The notes beneath the pieces are model-generated. The model worked only from the letters and a program-made list of their open reading frames with translations, ran no database searches and was not told the origin of the DNA. Source: Nonomuraea fuscirosea (GTDB lineage: Bacteria; Actinomycetota; Actinomycetes; Streptosporangiales; Streptosporangiaceae). Taken from it: 64,000 nucleotides of DNA. The position numbers and the translations under genes were made by a program. This document shows positions 1 to 8,308 of the stretch, one piece after another (position 1 is the stretch's first letter; each line of letters begins with the position of its first letter). The DNA is taken from positions 62,001 through 126,000 of the forward strand of contig NZ_PVNG01000008.1 in NCBI RefSeq assembly GCF_003001935.1, written 5' to 3'.

Positions 1-300
1 CTTGGCGCCCGAGCACGTCACGTCGCGGAGCGTGCTCGCGCCGATGGCCCGTGCGGTCAGGTGGGGGTAGTTGCGGTCGGAGCGCAGGCAGCCGTAGTCG
101 GGGCCGATCTGGTTGGGCACCAGCGGGCCGGCGGCGGCCGAGTCGCCCAGCGCCACGTACACCTCGGCCAGGGCGGCGTGCGCGGGTGGCGGGGTGAGGC
201 TGAGGACCAACCAGGCCGCGGCGAGGACACTGAGCGTTCTCCGCGCCCTTCGCCGGGCCGTGCTCCGGGCCGTTCGTGGCAGGCTGACCGTTCGCGCCAT
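1..300 (-). CDS. Secreted SGNH/GDSL-family hydrolase, N-terminal part only
   Basis: The gene is cut by the left window edge, so only the first 100 codons are visible. The ATG at 300 is preceded by AAGGAG at a good distance. The start of the protein is an Arg-rich n-region, then a hydrophobic stretch ending in AHA, which fits a Sec or Tat signal peptide. Mature residues YVALGDSAAAGPLVP match block I of SGNH esterases/lipases, with the nucleophile Ser in GDS. Secreted actinomycete members are usually about 260-300 aa and act on lipid or acyl esters. The oxyanion Gly and Asn blocks and the Asp-His pair lie outside the window. Substrate cannot be told. Confidence 0.85.
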   Translation of the reverse strand, partial: MARTVSLPRTARSTARRRARRTLSVLAAAWLVLSLTPPPAHAALAEVYVALGDSAAAGPLVPNQIGPDYGCLRSDRNYPHLTARAIGASTLRDVTCSGAK

Positions 301-348
301 GAGGACTCCTTCGGGCAGAGGGTGGGGGGTGCGGAATCCGTGGGGCGG

Positions 349-1485
349 TCAGTGGCGGAAGGGGCCGGTCACCTCGTACGTGATGCCTCCGGTGCCGGCG
401 GACTCGCCGCTGGTGCCGCGCTGGGAGGAGAAGTAGAGCCGGGTGCCGTCGGGGGAGAAGGCGGGGCCGGTGATCTCCGAGCTCGCGTGCCCGTCGAGGC
501 GCATGATCGGGGCCACGACGCCGTCCGGCGTGATGATGTTGATCTCCATGTTGCCGCCGTCCTCGGCCACGTAGAGATCGCCCGACGGTCGGCCGGTGAT
601 GTTGTCGACGCCGTCGAGGGTGCCCGTGCCGTCGTAGATCGCGGTCACGGTCTGGCGGGCGGTGTCGTACGCCCAGACCCTGCGGTCCCCCTTCGCGGTG
701 AAGTAGCAGACGCCGGCGGCGTAGTGGCAGCCCTCGCCGCCGTTGAAGTGCCTGGCCGCGGCGACCTGGTGCCTGGTCTGGCGTTCGAGCACGCCAGGCG
801 AGGGGTCGGGGACCTGGCGCCACTCCACGGCGTCGCCGCCGAGCCCGCAGAGCACGTCGAGCCGGCCGCTGGACAGGTCACCCCAGGTCGTGGGCGTGAA
901 GCGGTAGAAGCAGCCGTCGCTCTCGTCCTCGGTCAGGTAGATCACGCGGTGGTCGGGGTCGCACGCGGCGGCCTCGTGCTTGAAGCGGCCCATGGCCGGG
1001 CGGGCGCGGGCCGTCGTGCCGCCGAGCGGGTACGTCTCGTACACGCGGCCGCGGAAGATCTCCTCGCACGACAGCCAGGTCTGCCACGGGGTCGCGCCAC
1101 CGGCGCAGTTGATGTTCGTGCCGCTGAGGATCCGGTACGCGCGCTCCACGGACCCGTCGGCCCTGAACCTGATCGCCGAGGCGCCGCCGATCAGCGGCAC
1201 CTCGGAGTTGGAGACGTAGATCCAGCCGGCGCCGTCGGCGAAGCAGGCGCCGCCGTCGGGGGCCGGATGCCACAGTGTGCCGCCGACCAGCCGGCCCGAC
1301 CTGGCCACGACGCGGCCGGTGAAGCCGGTGGGTAACGCCATGCCGTTGGCGTCGGGGGCGCCGAGCGGCCCGTACGGGCTCGCCCCGGCGGACACCGACG
1401 AGATCGACGCCGCCGCCTCGTGCCACACCGCCCCCGAGAACGCCACCGCCACCGGCACGGACACGAGGAAGGTACGGCGGCGCAT
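349..1485 (-). CDS. PhoX/DUF839-like secreted protein with Tat signal
   Basis: The 378-aa protein begins RRRTFLV, a twin-arginine motif, followed by a hydrophobic segment and Ala-rich cleavage region, so Tat export is likely. GGGGAG precedes the ATG. Visible features include SCEE (residues 139-142), FKHEAA (about 168-173), EDESDGCFYRF (about 186-196) and repeated blade-like strands. This is the pattern of the PhoX/DUF839 family, which contains Ca/Fe-dependent alkaline phosphatases. At 378 aa it is much shorter than classical PhoX (about 600-700 aa), so phosphatase activity is only inferred. It sits directly upstream of the SGNH hydrolase on the same strand, 48 nt apart, and may be co-transcribed with it. 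Confidence 0.8.
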   Translation of the reverse strand: MRRRTFLVSVPVAVAFSGAVWHEAAASISSVSAGASPYGPLGAPDANGMALPTGFTGRVVARSGRLVGGTLWHPAPDGGACFADGAGWIYVSNSEVPLIGGASAIRFRADGSVERAYRILSGTNINCAGGATPWQTWLSCEEIFRGRVYETYPLGGTTARARPAMGRFKHEAAACDPDHRVIYLTEDESDGCFYRFTPTTWGDLSSGRLDVLCGLGGDAVEWRQVPDPSPGVLERQTRHQVAAARHFNGGEGCHYAAGVCYFTAKGDRRVWAYDTARQTVTAIYDGTGTLDGVDNITGRPSGDLYVAEDGGNMEINIITPDGVVAPIMRLDGHASSEITGPAFSPDGTRLYFSSQRGTSGESAGTGGITYEVTGPFRH

Positions 1486-1621
1486 GGCGGCTCCCCACTG
1501 GTCGCGGTTCGATTCGCAGACAAACGATGAGCCATGCTCGTCATTCTGTGAACTGGACCGTGGAGTAAATGTGAGCGGTCAAATCTGTGACGCCTCACAA
1601 AAGGCCAGGCGCCACTGTGCG

Positions 1622-2260
1622 TCAGACGTCGCCCGGCCGCCACATCGGCCAGTACAGTGCGCCGTCCGGCAGCGCGAACGGCTGCCGGGGCTGGTAGCCG
1701 TGCCGGGCGTACAGGTCGCGGTTGCGCGGGTCGCTGGCCTCCACGTACGCCGGCGCGCCCGCCAGCCGGGCGTGCTGGTAGCGCAGCAGGGCCGTGCCCA
1801 GCCCCTGGTTCTGCCGGTCGGGATGGACCGCCAGGAAGACCAGATGGTGGTACGGCGGCTGCGGCCGGTTCTGCTCGGACAACTGGTCAAGGGTGCGGAA
1901 ACGGTCGGCCCACTCGCCGGTGGCCTCGCTCAGCCGCCGGTCGTAGTCCGTCGGCGCGGGCAGCTCGGCCGTCCGCTCGAACCACACGGCGACCGCCTGG
2001 CCGTCGTCGGCGAGATGGACCTCACCGTGCTCAAGGGCGTGCTCGACGAAGATGCGGTAGTCGGCGGCGAGGATCCGGTGCCGCGAGCGGCGGTCGGGCA
2101 CGAGGTAGGTCGAGCACCTCAGCCCGGCGAACGCGGTCGCGATCAGCTCGGCGGCGGCCGCTCCCTCGTCGGCCGTGGCCCTGCGGACGGTCACCCGCAG
2201 CGCGAAGGGTCCTCCTGATGTGCGGTCGATGACCGGCCATGCTTCGAATGTCTCTTTCAC
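1622..2260 (-). CDS. GNAT-family N-acetyltransferase
   Basis: The C-terminal half has the acetyl-CoA binding motif A: a beta strand YHHLVFLAVHPD followed by RQNQGLGTALL (Q/R-x-x-G-x-G). Further on, ASDPRNRDLYARHGY is the usual last helix and strand of GNAT enzymes. The fold starts at VTVRRATADEG. I chose the GTG at 2260 because AGGAG lies 11 nt upstream. The reading frame stays open to an ATG at 2431, but that extension crosses a 26-bp tandem duplication and looks non-coding. The predicted length is 212 aa. The acyl acceptor is unknown. The gene is leftward and lies 136 nt upstream of the PhoX-like gene. Confidence 0.8.
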   Translation of the reverse strand: MKETFEAWPVIDRTSGGPFALRVTVRRATADEGAAAAELIATAFAGLRCSTYLVPDRRSRHRILAADYRIFVEHALEHGEVHLADDGQAVAVWFERTAELPAPTDYDRRLSEATGEWADRFRTLDQLSEQNRPQPPYHHLVFLAVHPDRQNQGLGTALLRYQHARLAGAPAYVEASDPRNRDLYARHGYQPRQPFALPDGALYWPMWRPGDV

Positions 2261-2350
2261 GAGGCCCAGGTCTCCTCTCAATAGTGGTGCGGTGTCCTGG
2301 GCGGTGGCCGCCTCGGCGTCCATCCCCACCATCGCAGCGTAAACGGAGCG

Positions 2351-2402
2351 CGGTCGGGAACGCAGCACGAGGGTCCCGGTCGGGAGCGCAGCACGAGGGT
2401 CC
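2351..2402. repeat. 26-bp tandem duplication upstream of the acetyltransferase
   Basis: Two adjacent 26-bp units (2351-2376 and 2377-2402) differ at one base. Each starts CGGTCGGGA and ends ACGAGGGTCC. They lie in the intergenic region between the acetyltransferase and the carbamoyltransferase, which are divergently transcribed. Confidence 0.85.
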
Positions 2403-2533
2403 GCCCCGGCCGGTCGCGCGGCGTTCGGCACGCGCTCGGCCGCCCGGCTGACGGGTCTCTTACGTGGTTGGGAGATCCACTTGTTCTGGCCTGGGGTAAT
2501 CGGTGCCCGGGATCACGATCAGGAGGCACCGCG

Positions 2534-4303
2534 ATGGCGGACTTTCCCATTGTTGTCGGTATAAATCGCACGCAGGATGGTTCCATCGCCGTCGCGGTGG
2601 GTGAGTCGGGCATGTACAGCCTGCAGAAGGAGCGCGTCAGCCGCCGCGAGCACCACTGGGGCCGCCTCGGTGACCTGCCGGACCGGTACGTGCCCGCGAT
2701 GCCGCTGCTGAAGGAGCGGGTCGACCTGGTCGTGGAGGGTTACGCCGCCGACACCGAGATCGAGCACGCGGGGGCGTACGAGCAGGAGACCCGCCAGGCC
2801 CTCGGCCTCGGGGACGAGACGCCGATCGTGATGGTCTCCTCCCATCTGTCCCACGTCTACGGCGCGTTCCACCCCTCGCCGTTCGCGGAGGCGGCGGGGC
2901 TGGTGATCGACGCGCGGGGCAGCCGGGTCGGTGACCTCGTCGAGCAGGTCGAGCTGCCGCCCGACGCGGACGAGGACCTGCTGGAGGTCGCCTCCTACTA
3001 CCGGTGCACGCGCGGGCGGATCGAGTGCCTGGCCAAGCAGTTCTGGGACGGCGACTGGGCCAGGCCCGCCGGGCTCGGCTGCTTCTACGCGCTGCTGGCC
3101 GAGATGACGTGGCCGGGCAGCGAGGGCGACGGGACCAAGGTGATGGAGCTGGCCCCGTTCGGCGACCCGGACGCGCTGGGCCTGCCTGACCTGGACGTAC
3201 GCGGTCACGAGGTGCACATCCCGCCCGCCTGGACGGACCTGTTCCGGCGGGCCGGCGCGTCAGGGGAGGAGCCGGGAGACGACGTGTTCCGGCGCGCCGG
3301 CGCCTTCGGGGGCGACTCGGGCCGCGGGGAGTTCCGGCGGGCCGGTGCTTTCGCGTACGAGCCGGGTGGTGCGGAGTTCCGGCGGGCCGCGAATCTGGCC
3401 GCCGCCGGCCGGCGGGCCTTCGAGCGGGCGCTGCTCCAGGTCGTCGCGTGGCTGCACGCCGAGACCGGCCTGGACGCGCTGGCGTTCTCCGGCGGTACGG
3501 CGCTGAGCGCCTCGGCCAACGGCCGGCTGATCCGCGAGTCGCCGTTCCGCGAGCTGTTCGTCCCGCCCGCTCCGCACGCCGGCGGCACGGCCGTGGGCTG
3601 CGCGCTGTACGGGCTGGCCGCCTGCCTCGGGGTGCGGCCGGCGTTCCGCTGGACGGACGACTTCCTCGGCCCCGACCGGGACGACGACGACATCGAGGCC
3701 GCCGTCCGCGGCGTGCCCGGCGACCTGTACGTCGAGCGGCCCGCCGACCTGACGGCGGCCCTGGTGACCTTGCTGGAGAGCGGCCGGGTGGTCGGTTTGT
3801 ACCAGGGGCGCAGCGAGTCGGGGCCGAGGGCGCTGGGCCACCGCAGCATCCTCGGCGACCCGCGCGACCCCGACCTCCAGGACTACGTCAACTTCGAGGT
3901 GAAGGGCCGCGAGTGGTTCCGGCCGCTGGCGCCCGTGGTGCCGGCCGAGCACGCCGAACGGATCTTCGAGCTGGATCGGCCGTCCCCGTTCACGCAGTAC
4001 GCCGCAGACGTCCGCCCGGAGCACCGTGACCTGCTACCGGGCATCACCCACGTGGACGGCACGGCCACACCCCAGACGGTCGAACGGGAGACCACGCCGT
4101 TCCTGCACGCCCTGCTGACCGCCTGGCACGCGCGTACGGGCACGCCGGTGCTGGCCAACGCCACCCTCTCCGGTCCGGGGGAGCCGCCGGCCGAGACACC
4201 GGAGCACGCGATCCAGACCCTGCGCGAGACGGGCCTGCACGCGCTCGCGATGCCGCCGTACCTCATCCGCAAACGCGCGGAGCCGCCACTGCCGGGAGCG
4301 TGA
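2534..4303 (+). CDS. Carbamoyltransferase of the NodU/CmcH/TobZ family
   Basis: The 589-aa protein matches the O-carbamoyltransferase family, which uses carbamoyl phosphate and ATP to carbamoylate a hydroxyl group. The N-terminal Kae1-like domain shows SSHLSHVYGAF with the HxxH metal ligands at 104 and 107, and GLVIDARGS. The C-terminal YrdC-like part carries SESGPRALGHRSIL (about 425) and KGREWFRPLAPVV (about 456), the most conserved family motifs. AGGAGG is 8 nt before the ATG at 2534; an upstream in-frame start at 2468 lacks a ribosome site. Odd feature: three 15-residue repeats starting FRRAG lie at about 237-281, with a fourth partial copy. No antibiotic-type cluster surrounds it, so its substrate is unknown. 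Confidence 0.9.
   Translation: MADFPIVVGINRTQDGSIAVAVGESGMYSLQKERVSRREHHWGRLGDLPDRYVPAMPLLKERVDLVVEGYAADTEIEHAGAYEQETRQALGLGDETPIVMVSSHLSHVYGAFHPSPFAEAAGLVIDARGSRVGDLVEQVELPPDADEDLLEVASYYRCTRGRIECLAKQFWDGDWARPAGLGCFYALLAEMTWPGSEGDGTKVMELAPFGDPDALGLPDLDVRGHEVHIPPAWTDLFRRAGASGEEPGDDVFRRAGAFGGDSGRGEFRRAGAFAYEPGGAEFRRAANLAAAGRRAFERALLQVVAWLHAETGLDALAFSGGTALSASANGRLIRESPFRELFVPPAPHAGGTAVGCALYGLAACLGVRPAFRWTDDFLGPDRDDDDIEAAVRGVPGDLYVERPADLTAALVTLLESGRVVGLYQGRSESGPRALGHRSILGDPRDPDLQDYVNFEVKGREWFRPLAPVVPAEHAERIFELDRPSPFTQYAADVRPEHRDLLPGITHVDGTATPQTVERETTPFLHALLTAWHARTGTPVLANATLSGPGEPPAETPEHAIQTLRETGLHALAMPPYLIRKRAEPPLPGA
3242..3391 (+). repeat. 45-bp tandem repeat inside the carbamoyltransferase gene
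   Basis: TTCCGGCG recurs at 3242, 3287, 3332 and 3377, exactly 45 nt apart, encoding a 15-residue unit that begins FRRAG. Three full copies and one partial copy are present, and the reading frame is preserved. Confidence 0.9.
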
Positions 4304-4385
4304 TCGCCGGGTACTGCGCGCGACACGACGGCGCAGGTCAGAGAGGTCTTGGGATTGTCGTCCCGGTCCCGGTACGGTCGATCCC

Positions 4386-5189
4386 ATGCGCGTCTACCGA
4401 GCCGGATCCGTGACCCAGCTCACCCTGGCCGCGCTGCTCGCGCTGAGCGCCGGATGCGGCGGCGCGGCCGTGCCCGCCGCCCGTGAGGCGGCGTCGCCCG
4501 CGTCCCCGCCGCCGGCCGCCACTCCGGGGCTCCCGCTGGCGGGCAAGACCGTGGTGATCGATCCGGGGCACAACGGCGGCAACGCCTCGCATCCGGAGGA
4601 GATCAACCGGCTGGTCGACGTCATCACCGGCCGCAAGCCCTGCAACACCACCGGCACCCAGACCGACGCCGGCTTTCCCGAACACGCCTTCACCTGGGAC
4701 GTCGCCGGCAAGCTGCGGCCCATCCTGGAGAAGATGGGCGCGAAGGTGGTGCTGACCAGGCCCAACGACAAGGGTGTGGGCCCCTGCGTCACCGAGCGGG
4801 CCGCGATCGGCAACGAGGCCAGGGCCGACGCGGTCGTGTCCATCCACGGCGACGGCGCGGCCCCGAGCGGGCACGGGTTCCACGTGATCATGCCGGGGCT
4901 GCTGCCCGGCCACAACGACGCCGTGGTGAAGCCCTCGCGCCGGCTCGGCCGGGCCGTCCGCGACGCCTACCGCAAGGGCACGGGCATGCCGTACGCCGAC
5001 TACGTGGCGCGCAACGGCCTGCAGACCCGGGTCGACCTGGGCGGGCTCAACCTGTCGACGCAGCCGGCGATCTTCATCGAGTGCGGCAACATGCGTAATC
5101 CGGGCGACGCCGCCAAGATGTCCAGCCCCGCCTTCCGCAAGCGGATGGCCGCCTCCCTGGCCGACGGGGTCAGGAACTTCCTGAGCTAG
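4386..5189 (+). CDS. N-acetylmuramoyl-L-alanine amidase (Amidase_3), likely lipoprotein
   Basis: The 267-aa protein opens with a hydrophobic signal ending LSAGC, a lipobox-like site at Cys24, then an Ala/Pro-rich linker. The catalytic domain shows VVIDPGHNGG (first zinc His), FTWDVAGKLRPILEKMGAKVVLTR, ERAAIGNEARADAVVSIHGD (second zinc His) and FIECGNMRN (catalytic Glu). These are the hallmarks of zinc-dependent Amidase_3 enzymes, which cut the amide bond between MurNAc and the stem peptide. It would work outside the membrane on peptidoglycan. It is rightward after the carbamoyltransferase, with an 82-nt gap, and its 3' end overlaps the convergent TetR gene by 20 nt. Confidence 0.92.
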   Translation: MRVYRAGSVTQLTLAALLALSAGCGGAAVPAAREAASPASPPPAATPGLPLAGKTVVIDPGHNGGNASHPEEINRLVDVITGRKPCNTTGTQTDAGFPEHAFTWDVAGKLRPILEKMGAKVVLTRPNDKGVGPCVTERAAIGNEARADAVVSIHGDGAAPSGHGFHVIMPGLLPGHNDAVVKPSRRLGRAVRDAYRKGTGMPYADYVARNGLQTRVDLGGLNLSTQPAIFIECGNMRNPGDAAKMSSPAFRKRMAASLADGVRNFLS

Positions 5190-5808
5190 CGTACGCGCGC
5201 AGGAACGCCGCGACGGCGGCCTGCGCGAGGTGCTCCAGGTCGGCCTCGGTGTAGTGGTCGGCGCCGCCCCAGAACATCGCCTTGTTCACCGGGATCCACA
5301 GCAGCAGGCCGACGAAGTGCTGCGCGGCCAGCTCCGGGTCGTCCGTGCGCAGCAGGCCGCGTTCGGCCAGCCGGGCGAAGCTGGCGGCCATGGTGCGCAG
5401 CGAGCGTTCGAAGCCCGCCTCGTACCAGGTGCGGCCGAGGTCGGGGAAGCGGTCGGCCTCGGCGACCACCAGCCGGCGCAGCCGCAGCACCTCGGGGCGC
5501 ATGAGCTCGCCGAGGAAGCGGCGGGCCAGCTCGCCGAGGTCCTTGTCCAGGTCGTCGCTGTCGTCGAGGGTCGCGGTGACCATCTTGGCCAGGCCCTCCA
5601 CCTGGCCGGTGGTGTCCATGATGATGCTGGTGAACAACTGCTCCTTGTCGGTGAAGTGCTTGTAGACGGTCTGCTTCGACACGGAGGCCAGCGCGGCCAC
5701 CTCGTCCATGCTGGCGCCCACGTAGCCGTTGCGCAGGAAGACCGGGCGCGCGGCCTCCATGATCTGCCTGCGCTTGCGTGCCGTCCGGGTGTCCTCTTCC
5801 GCTGCCAT
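5170..5808 (-). CDS. TetR-family transcriptional regulator
   Basis: The 212-aa protein has a typical N-terminal helix-turn-helix: RQIMEAARPVFLRNGY, then GASMDEVAALASVSKQTVYKHF and DKEQLF. The rest is the helical ligand-binding domain, with a C-terminal segment like TetR_C regulators of efflux or hydrolase genes. I chose the ATG at 5808 because it starts just before the HTH; an in-frame start at 5913 would overlap the divergent gene. It is transcribed away from the esterase at 5912, and a strong inverted repeat lies between them. It therefore probably represses itself and the esterase. Confidence 0.9.
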   Translation of the reverse strand: MAAEEDTRTARKRRQIMEAARPVFLRNGYVGASMDEVAALASVSKQTVYKHFTDKEQLFTSIIMDTTGQVEGLAKMVTATLDDSDDLDKDLGELARRFLGELMRPEVLRLRRLVVAEADRFPDLGRTWYEAGFERSLRTMAASFARLAERGLLRTDDPELAAQHFVGLLLWIPVNKAMFWGGADHYTEADLEHLAQAAVAAFLRAYASSGSS

Positions 5809-5841
5809 GACCGCCCTCTCGTCGTCCGACGGAGACACAGT

Positions 5842-5883
5842 ACTAGACAGTTCCGTACTGTTGTCAGTACTGTACCGTCTAGT
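5842..5883. promoter_or_regulatory. Probable TetR operator (16/19 inverted repeat)
   Basis: The arms ACTAGACAGTTCCGTACTG (5842-5860) and CAGTACTGTACCGTCTAGT (5865-5883) are inverted copies that match at 16 of 19 positions. Shorter nested repeats of ACAGTAC/GTACTGT are also present. The site is AT-richer than its surroundings and sits between the divergent TetR and esterase starts, where a TetR dimer pair would bind. Confidence 0.75.
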
Positions 5884-5911
5884 TCCAACGACGAACGGGG
5901 ATGAGAACACC

Positions 5912-7015
5912 ATGAGTGACCTTCAGCGACAGGTGCAGGAAGCCGCGGACAAGCTGGTCGAGTCCGGCGAGGAGCGCGGGCTCCAGGTAGCCGTCTACCG
6001 GGACGGCATTCAGATCGTGGACGTGGTCGCCGGGGTGGCCGACCCCGAGACCGGCCGGCCGGTCACCTCCGACACGCCCTTCTACAACTTCTCGATCGGC
6101 AAGGGCGCCACCGCGACCGTCGCGCACGTGCTGGTGGAGAGGGGACTGTTCGGCTATGACACGCCGGTGGCCGAGCTGTGGCCGGAGTTCGCGCGGCACG
6201 GCAAGCAGGGCGTCACCGTACGGCACGTGCTCTCGCACACGGCGGGCGTGCCCGGCGTGCCGCTCGACACCACACCCGAGGACATCTGTGACTGGGGCCG
6301 GATGACCGCCGCGCTGGAGGAGGCCGAGCTGTGGTGGGAGCCGGGCACCAAGGTCGGCTACCACGCCTACACGTTCGGGTTCCTGGTCGGCGAGATCGTC
6401 CGGCGGGCGACGGGTCAGCCCATCTCTCAGGTGCTGAAGGAGCAGGTGGCCGGGCCGCTGGGCGTGGCCGGCGAGCTCTACTTCGGGATGCCCGCGACGG
6501 AGCACGCCCGGCTGGCCAGGCTGGAGGACGCTCCCGTGGACATGTCGGCCTTCGGGGAGATGCCGGCGGACCTGCCGATGTTCAAGGCCGGGCCGATGAC
6601 GCTGATGCCGAGCGCCGAGCTGGGCAGTCGCTCCGACTATCTGTCGGCCGACATCCCGGCGGGCGGCAAGACCTCCGCCAGGGCCATCGCGCGCATGTAC
6701 GCGGCGCTGCTCGGCGAGGTGGACGGAGTGCGGCTGATCACGCCCGAGCGGCTGCGGGAGGCGACGGCCGTGGTGTCGAGCGGGACGGACGAGGTGTTCG
6801 GCATGCCGGTGACGTGGGGGCTGGGGTACGGCATCGGCGGGCCCGCCTCGACGGCGGAGCGGAGCCCGAGCGTGTTCGGGGTGCCTGGCGCGGGCGGCAG
6901 CGCGGCCTGGGCCGACACGGCGACCGGCACCGCGTTCGCGCTCACCAAGAACCGGCTCACCAACGACTTCACCGCGGCCGGCCTCTTCGCCGACCTGGTC
7001 TCCCGCACGTCCTGA
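5912..7015 (+). CDS. Serine hydrolase of the beta-lactamase fold (EstB/class C-like)
   Basis: The 367-aa protein has the SxxK motif as SIGK (Ser61, Lys64), the conserved HVLSHTAGVPG loop, and a Tyr-containing second motif in GYHAYTFG (about 150-153). These mark the beta-lactamase/DD-peptidase fold that includes family VIII esterases. There is no signal peptide, which argues for a cytoplasmic esterase rather than a cell-wall enzyme. The ATG at 5912 follows the operator closely. The family's usual length (about 380 aa) fits. The substrate is unknown; regulation by the adjacent TetR protein is inferred from the divergent layout. Confidence 0.88.
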   Translation: MSDLQRQVQEAADKLVESGEERGLQVAVYRDGIQIVDVVAGVADPETGRPVTSDTPFYNFSIGKGATATVAHVLVERGLFGYDTPVAELWPEFARHGKQGVTVRHVLSHTAGVPGVPLDTTPEDICDWGRMTAALEEAELWWEPGTKVGYHAYTFGFLVGEIVRRATGQPISQVLKEQVAGPLGVAGELYFGMPATEHARLARLEDAPVDMSAFGEMPADLPMFKAGPMTLMPSAELGSRSDYLSADIPAGGKTSARAIARMYAALLGEVDGVRLITPERLREATAVVSSGTDEVFGMPVTWGLGYGIGGPASTAERSPSVFGVPGAGGSAAWADTATGTAFALTKNRLTNDFTAAGLFADLVSRTS

Positions 7016-7037
7016 CCGAGCTTCGCCGACCTGCTGG

Positions 7038-7223
7038 TCAGCCGTCGCGGCAGAGCGGTGAGCCGCCGACCACGCAGGCGATGTCGTCGAGCTCGCAGCT
7101 CAGCAGGGTGCCGTCCATTCCGAGCACGAGCACGAGGTCGCGCCGGTGGGAATGGGCCAGCACGACCCTGCCGACGACGCCGTTGTCCAAGATCACGGTG
7201 GGGCGGCCTGCCGCGTTGTCCAT
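7038..7223 (-). CDS. Small hypothetical protein, 61 aa
   Basis: The frame encodes a 61-aa protein with alternating strands (VILDNGVVGRVVLAHSHRRD, LVLVLGMDGTLLSCELDDI) and a C-terminal CRDG. It looks like a small beta-barrel-type domain but I do not recognise a family. GAGGAG lies about 12 nt and GAGG about 6 nt upstream of the ATG at 7223. It is convergent with the esterase, with only 22 nt between stops, and fills the space before the methyltransferase promoter. Its codon pattern looks like coding sequence, but its expression is unproven. Confidence 0.55.
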   Translation of the reverse strand: MDNAAGRPTVILDNGVVGRVVLAHSHRRDLVLVLGMDGTLLSCELDDIACVVGGSPLCRDG

Positions 7224-7489
7224 GCCCTCGTGACTCCTCTCAGGTCCGGAACGAGGCCCGCACCGGACCCGTCACCACCAGGATGCACAGGCTCGGGCCC
7301 TCCGCGCATCGGTCCGGCGGCTGTATTTCCGGTCCGTCCTGGGGAGGACGTTCGGGCGCCGGACCTCCTGCCTGGTCAACTGCGCGAGAACTTGTTCTAT
7401 TTCGCCTGTCAGGGCAACTGAAGGAGATCCTCGGTCATCGGCGAGTAATATGACGTCCAAGTTGTTCGCGGCGGAGAGGGCGAAACACC

Positions 7490-8308
7490 GTGACCGAGCT
7501 AGAACGCGTTCCGCCCGGCGTCAACCCGAGGGTACCGAGTTCGGCCAGGGTGTACGACTACCTCCTCGGAGGCAAGGACAACCTGGCGGTCGACCGCGCC
7601 GTGGCCGAGAAGCTGCTCGCGGTCGCCCCCGACACCCGCCTCGTGGCCAGGGCCAACCGCCGGTTCCAGATCGAGGCGGTCGGTCATCTGGCCGAACGGG
7701 GCGTCAGGCAGTTCGTCGATCTCGGCACCGGCATCCCCACCGCGCCCAGCATCCACGAGACCGTCCGCGCGGTGCACCCCTCCTGCCGGGTGATCTACGT
7801 GGACAACGACCCCGTGGTCCGCAGGCACGCCCAGGTGCTGCTGGCCGACGCCCCCGGCGTCGCCGCCGTCGAGGCCGACCTGCGCCGTCCCGCCGAGATC
7901 CTGGCCGACCCGCACGTCACCGGGCTGATCGACTTCGACCAGCCGGTGTGCGTGCTCATGGTCGGGGTGCTCCACTTCGTCATGGACCAGGAGGATCCCC
8001 TGGGGATCGTGGCGGCCTTCAGGAAGCACATGGTGGCGGGCAGTCATCTGGTGCTCTCGCACGCGATGGCGGAGAGCGCGCCCGAGGCCGTCGCCCAGCT
8101 GCGGAAGGCCACGGCCGGTTCGCCGGCGCAGTCCAGTTTCCGCACGAGGGCGGAGGTGCTGCGCTTCTTCGACGGGTTCGAGCTGATCGGGCCTGGGTTC
8201 GTACCGGTCCAGGACTGGTGTGCCGATCCCGCCGAGGTGCGGGTGCCCTTCATGGACGCCCCGCCGCATCTGCTCGTGGAGGGCGGGGTCGGCCGGGTCA
8301 GAGCTTGA
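7490..8308 (+). CDS. SAM-dependent methyltransferase, DUF574 family
   Basis: The 272-aa protein matches the actinomycete-specific S-adenosyl methyltransferase family (PF04672/DUF574). The N-terminal signature is PSSARVYDYLLGGKDNLAVD. The SAM site follows: FVDLGTGIPT (motif I), VIYVDNDPVV (acidic residue that binds ribose) and VLHFVMD. The start is GTG at 7490. Genomes of streptomycetes and their relatives hold dozens of copies of this family, mostly without a known substrate. The 3' end overlaps the convergent gene at 8298 by 11 nt. It looks monocistronic, with a 266-nt upstream region. Confidence 0.9.
   Translation: MTELERVPPGVNPRVPSSARVYDYLLGGKDNLAVDRAVAEKLLAVAPDTRLVARANRRFQIEAVGHLAERGVRQFVDLGTGIPTAPSIHETVRAVHPSCRVIYVDNDPVVRRHAQVLLADAPGVAAVEADLRRPAEILADPHVTGLIDFDQPVCVLMVGVLHFVMDQEDPLGIVAAFRKHMVAGSHLVLSHAMAESAPEAVAQLRKATAGSPAQSSFRTRAEVLRFFDGFELIGPGFVPVQDWCADPAEVRVPFMDAPPHLLVEGGVGRVRA

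Noticed and set aside
1516..1545. Weak inverted repeat GATGAGC/GCTCGTC upstream of the PhoX-like gene
   Set aside because: The match is only six of seven positions with a short loop, so it is not distinguishable from chance.
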